Position numbers and translations under genes: made by a program. A stretch of 64,000 nt of DNA from Mycolicibacterium sp. CBMA 247 (GTDB lineage Bacteria > Actinomycetota > Actinomycetes > Mycobacteriales > Mycobacteriaceae), in contig NZ_VTGX01000005.1 of the NCBI RefSeq assembly GCF_009729095.1, positions 372,001 to 436,000 on the forward strand, in the 5' to 3' direction. Under the pieces are notes generated by a model, which saw only the letters and a program-made list of their open reading frames with translations, searched no databases and was not told where the DNA came from. Below are positions 55,368 to 63,376 of the stretch, one piece after another. Position 1 is the first letter of the stretch. Every line of letters starts with the position of its first letter.

Positions 55368-56054
55368 TCAGGGGCATGCTTCTGGCGGTGGAATCGGCTG
55401 GTCGTCGTCGCGTGGGCCGAAGAATCCGAAGCGCTCGATCATCTGCCGGCAGGGTCCCGGTGTCCAATCCCAAGCAGCGATCTGGCGCTGGGAGCGGCGG
55501 CTGAACATGGCACGCAGCAATTCATAGCCGTCGGTTTTCAGCATCGTGGTTGGCTGCCCTGAACCGCAACTCCATTGCCGTCCCCGCTCATCATGAATCA
55601 GAAGAGTGGTGGAGTGCCGGAGTTGTTTGCGGAGGTACAGCATCAGTACCTCCAGGAATGGTTGCCAGTGATCGCGGTCTACCTGAGAAAGTTCCAGCGC
55701 TTCACGGAGGTCTGCCTCGTGACAGATCGCGTCCGCTGCCAGGTTGGGACCGAAGATCTGTTCGTCCTTCAGGCAGGCGTCAGCGGCTGGGCCGACGCGA
55801 TCCCATTCGGCGAGAAGTTCGTCAACCGAGTTGAGCCGGCGCTCCTCGACATGGCGCGCCGTCCATTGGTCGCTCGTTACCCCGTCCAATCGCCCGCTGG
55901 CGGCGTCGGCAGCACCTCCGACCAGATGCGCCAACAACTCATGGACTGTCCAACATGGCGTGGCAGGTACAAGCGTCTGACGCTGTTCATCAGTGAGCGT
56001 GGCGGCCAGTTCGTGCACACGGCCGCGGGCCGCGCGATACGTCAGCTCAAGCAT
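55368..56054 (-). CDS. TIGR03083 family protein (mycothiol-dependent maleylpyruvate isomerase-like)
   Basis: A 228-residue DinB-fold protein. PATPCWTVHELLAHLVGGAA and AICHEADLREALEL are the conserved metal-binding segments of the mycothiol-dependent maleylpyruvate isomerase/S-transferase group. Such proteins conjugate or isomerise small molecules using mycothiol. It lies 15 bases after the flavin monooxygenase on the same strand, so it may act on that enzyme's product. Its stop abuts the PKS stop with no spacer. The specific reaction is unknown. Confidence 0.78.
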   Translation of the reverse strand: MLELTYRAARGRVHELAATLTDEQRQTLVPATPCWTVHELLAHLVGGAADAASGRLDGVTSDQWTARHVEERRLNSVDELLAEWDRVGPAADACLKDEQIFGPNLAADAICHEADLREALELSQVDRDHWQPFLEVLMLYLRKQLRHSTTLLIHDERGRQWSCGSGQPTTMLKTDGYELLRAMFSRRSQRQIAAWDWTPGPCRQMIERFGFFGPRDDDQPIPPPEACP

Positions 56055-56069
56055 TGTCGGCGTCCTGTC

Positions 56070-57896
56070 TCATCGGTGGGCACTTCGTAAGTCGAGTCCA
56101 CTCAGCAGCTTTTCCGAGAACAAGCGACGTGTGGTGTTCTGCGAGGAGGCCAGTAGCCATCCGTCTTCGGTGCGCACGGCGACGCTGGTGTTGATTCGGT
56201 CTGCGCGACGAATCCATCGGTGCGCCTGGGTCGTGACCGCGGCGCGTGCTTGAACCAGCGCCACGTCCGACGTCAGATACCGCAGCCGGGTGATCTGTGT
56301 TCGCAGACTCGATCCCTTGAGCAGCGTCCTGAACAGCGGCGCGTACGCCATTGCGATCGCTTCCCGGCCCTTGTGTCGGCTACCAAGGAAGGTGACGTAG
56401 TCGGCGTCGAGCGTGAAAACGCTCGCGTATGCCTCGGGATCCCCTGCGTCCCATCCTCTGACCTGGCGGTCGATCAACGTGTGGATCGCCTGCTCGTCGG
56501 CACGATTCACCGACGAGGGGGAGGACGATTGGCTCACCGCGACGTACGGCTTCGGGCGCGGGTGGCGGAGATTGTTCAGCAGGATCCGCAGGAGCAGGGC
56601 TGGGTCCTGCAGGCGTGTGGGTGGATCGATCATGCCACGGACGCGAAAAAGTCGTTCGGCCACAACGATGTCGTTGGTCGCGGCCTTCAGTGCGGCGTGT
56701 TGGGCCCAGCTGCTCAACCGGTCACGGGGGGTCCGCGTGGCGCTGGGGGCCGCCGCGCGATCGTTGGCCTGGTTCGCCGTCCACACCGGCTCGATCTGTT
56801 CGGCGGCGACGCGGTAGAAGCGTCGAGGCAGATCGGCGTGGCCGGCGCGCAGACAGTCACGGAGCGCGAGTGCCTGAAGAGCGGCCATCGTCATGCCTTG
56901 TCCGTACAGAGGATTGAGGTTGCACAGCGCGTCGCCGACGACAACCAGTCCCTCCGGCAGGTGCCGCATTCGGTCAAAGCGTCGCCAGGCGGCGGCGGTG
57001 CTGCGGGAAATCGAGGTCTGCCCAACGGGCGTCGCATCGCTTAGACCGGCCATGATCGTGTCTGGAAGCATCTGCCCGGCTGCTTCCAGCAGCTCGGTGA
57101 AATCGGTTGCGAGGGTGCCGTACTCGTCTGGGCAGGTGATCGCCAGCATCCAGGTGTCGTGTTCGTATGCCACCAGCAATAATCCCGGTGACCTACTGCC
57201 TCGGTTGACGAACGCCATCCGCTCGGTGATGCGTCCGGGTGGGATACGCATCAACTGGCTGGAGTAGCCGCCGACCGAAGGTAGTCGCACCTCCGGTACG
57301 GCACCGAAGCCGTAGCGATCCAGGAAGTGTGTAGCACGTGCGGCACGCCCCGTCGCGTCGATCACAATTTCTGCATCTAGCGAGGTAGCGATGCCGCTGT
57401 CGCGGTTGATGATTCGTGCACCGGTGACGGTACCGTCTGCGATCATCGGTGCGTCCACGTCGTGGTTGTCGACGATCATGACATTGTCCAGCGCGGCAAC
57501 GCGTCGGCGGATATGAAACTCCATGAAGGGGCGGCTGGCCTGATATGCCGCGAGCGATCCCGGATCAGTCAGCCGCCCTGCCGGCTTCAGCTCATAGCCC
57601 ACGGCGTGCACGTATGTCCGCGACAGGTCATCGCCATCGTCGACAACGGCCCCGGCCGCGGCAAGTTCTGTCAAGAGCCCAGGGAGCAACTCTCCGAGTA
57701 TTTGAGTGCCGCGACTGAGGAAGTTGTGTAGATGGCGCCCCTGTGGCACTCCTTTGCGCTGTTCTGGGTGATCAGGGAGTGCATCCCGCTCGACCAGTGT
57801 CACCGACCCGTAGAACTCTGACAGCACCCGGGCGGTCAACAGGCCTGCGATGCCTGCCCCCAAAACTATAGCCTGTGAACCTGATTCGGCCGTCAC
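56070..57896 (-). CDS. FAD-dependent monooxygenase fused to an NTF2-like (SgcJ/EcaC) domain
   Basis: A 608-residue fusion. Residues 1–450 are a PHBH-fold flavoprotein with IVLGAGIAGLLTARVLSEFY, a DATGRAARATHFLDRYGFG segment and GDALCNLNPLYGQGMTMAAL. Residues about 465–600 are a SnoaL/SgcJ-type cone domain (DRQVRGWDAGDPEAYASVF, then SRHKGREAIAMAY, VAVRTEDGWLLASSQNTTRR). In polyketide pathways these families hydroxylate or modify aromatic rings. Set between an aromatic PKS and mbtA, it may tailor the methylsalicylate or another polyketide product. It has GGAGGGG before its GTG. The upstream 50 bases are unusually A+T-rich. Confidence 0.82.
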   Translation of the reverse strand: MTAESGSQAIVLGAGIAGLLTARVLSEFYGSVTLVERDALPDHPEQRKGVPQGRHLHNFLSRGTQILGELLPGLLTELAAAGAVVDDGDDLSRTYVHAVGYELKPAGRLTDPGSLAAYQASRPFMEFHIRRRVAALDNVMIVDNHDVDAPMIADGTVTGARIINRDSGIATSLDAEIVIDATGRAARATHFLDRYGFGAVPEVRLPSVGGYSSQLMRIPPGRITERMAFVNRGSRSPGLLLVAYEHDTWMLAITCPDEYGTLATDFTELLEAAGQMLPDTIMAGLSDATPVGQTSISRSTAAAWRRFDRMRHLPEGLVVVGDALCNLNPLYGQGMTMAALQALALRDCLRAGHADLPRRFYRVAAEQIEPVWTANQANDRAAAPSATRTPRDRLSSWAQHAALKAATNDIVVAERLFRVRGMIDPPTRLQDPALLLRILLNNLRHPRPKPYVAVSQSSSPSSVNRADEQAIHTLIDRQVRGWDAGDPEAYASVFTLDADYVTFLGSRHKGREAIAMAYAPLFRTLLKGSSLRTQITRLRYLTSDVALVQARAAVTTQAHRWIRRADRINTSVAVRTEDGWLLASSQNTTRRLFSEKLLSGLDLRSAHR

Positions 57897-58025
57897 GGTC
57901 CCCTCCGTTCCGAGCGCAGATGCGCCATCGGCCCCTCGTACGAGAACCGAGCCTACATCAACTCTAAGAAAGATAAGGGAAAATTATGAAAATGTTAAGA
58001 CGAGGGCTGCGGGTGTGGTGAGACC

Positions 58026-59675
58026 TCACGCGGTGATCGCGGCGATGAGTTTCTTCTTGTCGATCTTGCCCACCGCGGTGGTGGGCAAGGCCGGCATCGG
58101 GACCAGCACATCGGGCCTGGCATGGGCGGATGCGCCACGCTGGTCGAGGAATTCGTTGAGCTGAACCAGGTTGATCGGTGTGCCCCTGAAAACCACGGCG
58201 GCACAGATTGTTTCGCCGAGGTACTCGTCGGGAAGCGCCACCGCGGCGGCCGCGTAGACCGCGGGGTGGGTCAGCAGGTGATCCTCGAGGTCGGTGGCCG
58301 ACACGGTTTCGCCGCCGCGGTGGATGACGTCCTTGATCCGGCCGGTCACCTCGACGTAGCCGGCCCGCGGCCCGTCGGTGAAGATCCGGACCCGGTCGCC
58401 GGTGCGGTAGAAGCCGTCGGGGCTGAAGGACCGCGCATTGGCCTCCTCGGCGCGGTAGTAGCCGTTGAGCGTGTAGGGACCGCGCACCAGCAGCTCACCC
58501 TCGTGCCCAGGGACGACATCCTGGCCGTCCTCGTCGACCACCCGCATCTCGTCGTGCGGCGACATCGGCCGGCCCTGGGTGTTCTCCACCACGTCCACCG
58601 GATCCCCGGGCCGGGTGAAATTCAGCATCCCTTCGGCCATTCCGAAGATCTGCTGCAGTCCTGGACTCAGGCCCTGATGGATGAACCGGGCCTCCTCCGG
58701 GGACATCCGTGATCCGCCCACCTGGACCACCCGCAGTGAGGTGGGCAGTACCGGTTCCCAGTCGCAGGCCTGGGTCCACAGCTTGGCCAGGGCGTTGACC
58801 AGCCCGGTCACGGTGACGCCGTGGGTGTTGATCAGGGCGAAGGCCGATTCGGGACTCGGGTCGTCGGTGTAGACCGTCGTCGCCCCGACCGTCATCGATC
58901 CGAGCAGACCGGGGCAGGCGAACGGGAAGTTGTGTCCCGCAGGCAGTACCGCCAGATAGACGTCCTCGTGCACGAGTTCGCAGGCCTGGGCACAGGCCGT
59001 GGCGTTGTAGACGTAGTCGTCATGGGTGCGGGGGATGAGCTTGGGCAGGCCGGTGGTTCCGCCGGACACCAACAGAACGGCGGGCCGGCTGGTGTCGAGT
59101 GTGATGTTCGGCGGTCCGGAATCGTCGAAATCCTTGAGGGCGGACCAGGATTCGAAGGTACCCGGGTCGCCGTCGACCAGGACATGACGCACCCGCGGGT
59201 GCGCGATCACGAGTTGCGTGGCCAGGTCGCGGTAGTCGAATCCGGCGATGGTGTCGGGGATCACCAGCCCGACGGCGCCGCTGGTCTCGGCGAAATGCCC
59301 CAGCTCGGCCGACCGGTGACCGGGCAGGCACAGCACCGGGACGGCCCCGGCGCGCAGCAAACCGAAAGCGGTGACGGCGAATTCGCGCGAGTTCGGCAGC
59401 TGTACCAGGATGCGGTCGCCCGGGGCGATGCCGCGGGCGGCGAGTGCCGCGCCGATGCGGTCGGCGAGTGTGTCCAGTTCTGCGAACGTGTGGCTGCCGG
59501 TGGCGTCGACGACGGCCGCCTTGTCGGGCCAGCGATCGGCGGCCTCGCGCAGGATGCTGTCCAGTGCTTTGCCCCGCCAGTACCCGGCCTGGCGGTACAC
59601 CTCGGCGCGGTCCTCGGGGAACGGGGTGAATCCTTTTGCCAGTTCGTCCTGTTCACGGTGAAAACCGGTGGTCAT
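58026..59675 (-). CDS. mbtA: salicyl-AMP ligase / aryl acid–ArCP ligase
   Basis: A 549-residue stand-alone adenylation enzyme that activates salicylate-type acids and loads them on the aryl carrier domain of MbtB. Core motifs: VLLVSGGTTGLPKLIPRTHD (P-loop), QIFGMAEGMLNFTRPGD, YRTGDRVRIFTDG, GRIKDVIHRGGETVSATDLE and the catalytic lysine in AVGKIDKKKLI. MTTGFHREQDELAKGFTPF is the usual N-terminus, so the start is 59675. It is divergent from mbtB across two iron boxes. Next to a methylsalicylate-type PKS, its acyl pocket may accept 6-methylsalicylate. Confidence 0.92.
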   Translation of the reverse strand: MTTGFHREQDELAKGFTPFPEDRAEVYRQAGYWRGKALDSILREAADRWPDKAAVVDATGSHTFAELDTLADRIGAALAARGIAPGDRILVQLPNSREFAVTAFGLLRAGAVPVLCLPGHRSAELGHFAETSGAVGLVIPDTIAGFDYRDLATQLVIAHPRVRHVLVDGDPGTFESWSALKDFDDSGPPNITLDTSRPAVLLVSGGTTGLPKLIPRTHDDYVYNATACAQACELVHEDVYLAVLPAGHNFPFACPGLLGSMTVGATTVYTDDPSPESAFALINTHGVTVTGLVNALAKLWTQACDWEPVLPTSLRVVQVGGSRMSPEEARFIHQGLSPGLQQIFGMAEGMLNFTRPGDPVDVVENTQGRPMSPHDEMRVVDEDGQDVVPGHEGELLVRGPYTLNGYYRAEEANARSFSPDGFYRTGDRVRIFTDGPRAGYVEVTGRIKDVIHRGGETVSATDLEDHLLTHPAVYAAAAVALPDEYLGETICAAVVFRGTPINLVQLNEFLDQRGASAHARPDVLVPMPALPTTAVGKIDKKKLIAAITA

Positions 59676-59719
59676 CGGTGTTCTGACTCCCCTCGGGTAA
59701 GTGTGTCGACAGATCGAAT

Positions 59720-59738
59720 ATAGGGTAACCTCCACTAA
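59720..59738. promoter_or_regulatory. IdeR-box-like site 1, mbtA–mbtB intergenic
   Basis: ATAGGGTAACCTCCACTAA agrees at about 12 of 19 positions with the IdeR consensus. It is one of two abutting boxes between the divergent mbtA and mbtB starts, the same arrangement I recall in M. tuberculosis. Confidence 0.6.
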
Positions 59739-59739
59739 G

Positions 59740-59758
59740 TTAGGGCAGCCTGTGCTAA
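59740..59758. promoter_or_regulatory. IdeR-box-like site 2, mbtA–mbtB intergenic
   Basis: TTAGGGCAGCCTGTGCTAA agrees at about 13 of 19 positions with the IdeR consensus. It is 20 bases from the first box, 30 bases before the mbtB start, and should couple both genes to iron status. Confidence 0.65.
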
Positions 59759-59787
59759 TTATTTGGTGCCAATGGTTCGGAGGCGTG

Positions 59788-62700
59788 GTGAGTGTGGTTG
59801 CGACAAGTTCCCAAACGGTTCGTGACGAGGTCGCCGCACTCCTGGGGATAAGCCCTGGCGACGTCGATCCCGACGCCGACCTGATCGCGTCCGGGCTGGA
59901 CTCGATCCGGATGATGTCGCTGTCTGGCCGGTGGCGCAAGCAGGGCATCAACGTCGGATTCGCCGCTCTGGCAGCCAATCCCACCGTCGCCGCCTGGATC
60001 GACCTGGTCGCCGAGCATGCCCCGGATGCGCTGGTCGAGGCCCCTCTCGTCGACACCGCCGGCGCAGGTGATGCCACCGATCCCTTCCCGCTGGCGCCCA
60101 TTCAGCATGCCTTCTGGGTAGGCCGCAACAACGACCAGCAGCTCGGCGGCGTCAGCGCGCACCTGTACGTCGAATTCGACGGCGCCGGAGTCGATCCGCA
60201 GCGGCTGCGCACCGCGGCGGCGAAACTGGCTGCGCGCCACCCGATGTTGCGGGTCGAGATCCTGCCCGATGGCACCCAGCGCATCGGTGACCGCCCGTTG
60301 CCGGTCACCGTCTACGACCTGCGCGACCTGGATCCGGCTGCGGCAGAAGCGCAATTGGAGCTCACCAGGGACACCAAGTCTCATCAGATGCTGCACGACG
60401 AGGTGCTGCAGCTGAGCCTGTCGCTGCTTCCGGGCGGGCGCACCCGCCTGCATGTCGACATGGACATGCAGGCCGCCGATGCGGTGAGCTACCGCAACTT
60501 CATGGCAGATCTGGCCGCGTATTATCGCGGCGCCGAGCTGCCGGGGTTGGGCTACACCTACCGCGAGTACCGGGCCCGGCTGACCGCCTCGGCGCCGCCA
60601 CCGTCACAGCAGGACCAGCAGTGGTGGGCCGATCGTGTGCCCGATCTGCCGGATTCGCCTGCGCTGCCGTTGGTTCCGCTGTCCGACCAGCGCAACCCAC
60701 ACCGCAGCATTCGGCTGTGGGAGATCCTCGACGTGCCGACCCGCGACGCCTTGTTCGCGGCGGCTCAGCGGCGCGGCATCACCCCGGCCATGGCGGTCGG
60801 GGCCTCGTATACCAATGCGCTGGCGCACTGGTCGACCCAGTCGAGGTTCCTGCTCAACCTGCCGATGTTCGGCAGGGAGCCCTACCACCCGGACGTGGAC
60901 AAGCTGGTCGGTGACTTCACCTCGTCGTTGCTGCTCGATATCGACCTGACCGGAGCCGATACCGCCGCGGCCCGGGCCAGGGTGGTGCAGGAGGCCCTGC
61001 ACGCCACCGCCGCGCATTCCTCGGTGTCCGGGCTGGATGTGCTGCGCGACATGAGCCGTCACCGCGGCAGCCAGACGCTGGCCACCATCGTCTACACCAG
61101 TGCGCTGGGGCTGGGCGATCTGTTCGCCGGCGATGTCACCGACCAGTTCGGGGCACCGGTGTGGACCATCTCGCAGGGCCCGCAGGTGCTCATCGACGCC
61201 CAGGCGACCCCGATCGCCGACGGTCTGATGATCAACTGGGACGTCCGGGTCGAGGCGTTCCGGCCCGGTGTGGCCGAGGCCATGTTCGCCTACCACCTGG
61301 CCGAATTGCGCCGGCTGGCCGCCGATGACGCGGCCTGGGACGCACCTGATCCGCCTGCGGCGTCCGCGCGGCAGCGTCGGGTGCGGGCCGAACTGAACGC
61401 GTCGACCGCCACGCCCAGCGGCGATGTGCTGCACACCGGTTTCCTCGCCAACGCGGCCGCCACCCCGGATGCGCCCGCCGTGTTCTGCAGTGCCGGCAAC
61501 CTCAGCTACGGCCAGCTCCAAGACAAGGTGCTCGCCGTGGCGGCCGCGCTGGAGTCCCGTGGGGTGTGCCATGGCGAGGTGGTCGCGGTATTGGGCCCCA
61601 AGAGCGTCGAGCAGGTCATTGCGCTGCTTGCCATCTCGATCACCGGCGCCGCGTATCTGCCGGTCGGGGTGGATCAGCCCGCGGATCGGGCGGCGCGCAT
61701 CCTGCAAACCGGTGGGGTGGACTTCGCCCTCATCTGCGGCCCGGACACCGACCACCTCGACCTGCCGTCGCTGACCGTCGCGGACGCCGAGATCATCGGC
61801 GATCCAGCACAATTCGATCCGGTCGAGGTCACCCCATCGGATCTGGCCTACGTATTGTTCACGTCGGGTTCCACCGGCGAGCCCAAGGGCGTCGAGATCA
61901 CCCACGACGCGGCGATGAACACGATCGAGTTCATCAACGACCATTTCGGCATCGGCCCGGCAGATCGTTGTCTGGCGTTGTCGCATCTGGAGTGCGATCT
62001 GTCGGTGATCGATGTCTTCGGGACCATGCGTTCGGGTGGGTCGATGGTGGTCGTCGACGAGGAGCAGCGCCGCGATCCGGATGTCTGGGTCAAGCTGATC
62101 GACGAGGACCGGGTGAGCGTGCTGCACTTCCTGACCGGCTGGCTGGAGATGCTGGTGACCGCCGGCGCATCTGGCCCTGCCGGCGGGGCCCGCCCGGGTT
62201 CCTTGTCGTCACTGCGGGTGGTTCCCACTGGAGGCGACTGGGTGCGCCCGGAGATGGTGCGGGCACTGCGTGCTGCGTCGCCGCGGGTGCGCTTCGCCGG
62301 TTTGGGCGGGGCCACCGAGACCGCGGTGCACAACACCATCTTCGAGGTCGGGTTCGATCAGGACGCCCTTCCGTCGCACTGGACCTCGGTGCCGTTCGGC
62401 GTGCCCCTGGCCAACAACTGCTGCCGGGTGGTCGGCGCGCGGGGTGAGGACTGCCCCGACTGGGTTCCGGGTGAGCTGTGGGTCGGCGGGCGCGGCATCG
62501 CCCGCGGCTACCGCGGGCGTCCGGACCTGACTGCCGAGCGGTTCGTCGAACACGACGGGCGCCGTTGGTACCGCACAGGGGACCTGGTGCGGTCCTGGCC
62601 CGACGGCACTCTGGAGTTCGTCGGGCGGGCCGATCACCGGATCAAGGTCAGTGGCTTCCGCATCGAGCTCGGTGAGGTCGAGGGCGCGTTGCGCCGCGTT

Positions 62701-63324
62701 CCAGGAGTGGACGCGGCGGTCGCGGTGCTGGTGCCGGTCGAGGGCGGCCACGACCTGCTGGGTGCGGTGGTGCGTGCGGATCAGACGGGCAACGATAAGG
62801 AGGCGGTGGCCCAGACCATAGCCAAGGCCATGGCCGAGCTGGTGCCCGGGCACATGATCCCGCAGGTTCTGCTGGTCGCCGACCGGATTCCCTACGCCAG
62901 GGGTAAGACCGACCGCACCGCGGCGGTCCGGATGCTGGCCGCGGTCGGCGCCCCCGAGGCCAGGGGCTACCGGGCGCCGTCGGGCCCGCTGGAAACGGCG
63001 CTGTGCGCGATCGTCGGGGACGTTCTCAAGCAGTCCGGGGTCGGTGTCGACGACGACTTCTTCGCCCTCGGCGGGGACTCGGTGCTCGGCACCCAGCTGG
63101 TGGCCCGGATCCGGGACTGGTTGGACACCTCGACGGTCATGGTCGCCGACGTCTTCGCGGTCCGAACGGTCGCGGCGATGGCCGCGCTGCTGACCGGCCG
63201 GGAGGCGGGCTCGGACCGTCTGCGGCTGGTGTCCGAGCTGTATCTGGAGGTGGCAGGCATGGACGGTGTCGAGGTGGCCTCTGAGTTGGCACGCACGGCC
63301 CCAGAACCCGCGTTCGGCAACTAA
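59788..63324 (+). CDS. mbtB: mycobactin phenyloxazoline synthetase (ArCP-Cy-A-PCP)
   Basis: A 1178-residue NRPS. The aryl carrier domain has Ser39 in GLDSIRMMSLSGRW. The cyclisation domain has DMQAADAVS (the DxxxxDxxS Cy motif, near residue 226). The adenylation domain has FTSGSTGEPKG at about 691, GGATETAVHNTIFE, RIKVSGFRIELGEVE and the catalytic lysine at about 1040 (GKTDRT). The PCP has Ser1098 in FFALGGDSVLGTQL. It condenses the aryl cap with Ser/Thr and cyclises to the phenyloxazoline. It ends soon after the PCP, without the C-terminal thioesterase I recall in the M. tuberculosis protein. GTG 59788 follows GGAG; upstream in-frame codons run through the iron boxes. Confidence 0.92.
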   Translation: MSVVATSSQTVRDEVAALLGISPGDVDPDADLIASGLDSIRMMSLSGRWRKQGINVGFAALAANPTVAAWIDLVAEHAPDALVEAPLVDTAGAGDATDPFPLAPIQHAFWVGRNNDQQLGGVSAHLYVEFDGAGVDPQRLRTAAAKLAARHPMLRVEILPDGTQRIGDRPLPVTVYDLRDLDPAAAEAQLELTRDTKSHQMLHDEVLQLSLSLLPGGRTRLHVDMDMQAADAVSYRNFMADLAAYYRGAELPGLGYTYREYRARLTASAPPPSQQDQQWWADRVPDLPDSPALPLVPLSDQRNPHRSIRLWEILDVPTRDALFAAAQRRGITPAMAVGASYTNALAHWSTQSRFLLNLPMFGREPYHPDVDKLVGDFTSSLLLDIDLTGADTAAARARVVQEALHATAAHSSVSGLDVLRDMSRHRGSQTLATIVYTSALGLGDLFAGDVTDQFGAPVWTISQGPQVLIDAQATPIADGLMINWDVRVEAFRPGVAEAMFAYHLAELRRLAADDAAWDAPDPPAASARQRRVRAELNASTATPSGDVLHTGFLANAAATPDAPAVFCSAGNLSYGQLQDKVLAVAAALESRGVCHGEVVAVLGPKSVEQVIALLAISITGAAYLPVGVDQPADRAARILQTGGVDFALICGPDTDHLDLPSLTVADAEIIGDPAQFDPVEVTPSDLAYVLFTSGSTGEPKGVEITHDAAMNTIEFINDHFGIGPADRCLALSHLECDLSVIDVFGTMRSGGSMVVVDEEQRRDPDVWVKLIDEDRVSVLHFLTGWLEMLVTAGASGPAGGARPGSLSSLRVVPTGGDWVRPEMVRALRAASPRVRFAGLGGATETAVHNTIFEVGFDQDALPSHWTSVPFGVPLANNCCRVVGARGEDCPDWVPGELWVGGRGIARGYRGRPDLTAERFVEHDGRRWYRTGDLVRSWPDGTLEFVGRADHRIKVSGFRIELGEVEGALRRVPGVDAAVAVLVPVEGGHDLLGAVVRADQTGNDKEAVAQTIAKAMAELVPGHMIPQVLLVADRIPYARGKTDRTAAVRMLAAVGAPEARGYRAPSGPLETALCAIVGDVLKQSGVGVDDDFFALGGDSVLGTQLVARIRDWLDTSTVMVADVFAVRTVAAMAALLTGREAGSDRLRLVSELYLEVAGMDGVEVASELARTAPEPAFGN

Positions 63325-63341
63325 GGTTAGAGTAACTTCAG

Positions 63342-63360
63342 TAAGGGCAGGCTTTGCTTA
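63342..63360. promoter_or_regulatory. IdeR-box-like site before the terminal NRPS gene
   Basis: TAAGGGCAGGCTTTGCTTA agrees at about 12 of 19 positions with the IdeR consensus and lies 17 bases before the GTG at 63377. The gene after mbtB thus seems to have its own iron-controlled promoter. Confidence 0.5.
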
Positions 63361-63376
63361 TTATCAGGAGGTCGCT

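Noticed and set aside
63327..63345. A second IdeR box upstream of the terminal NRPS gene
   Set aside because: Only about 9 of 19 positions agree with the consensus and the symmetry is poor; the adjacent site at 63342–63360 is better.
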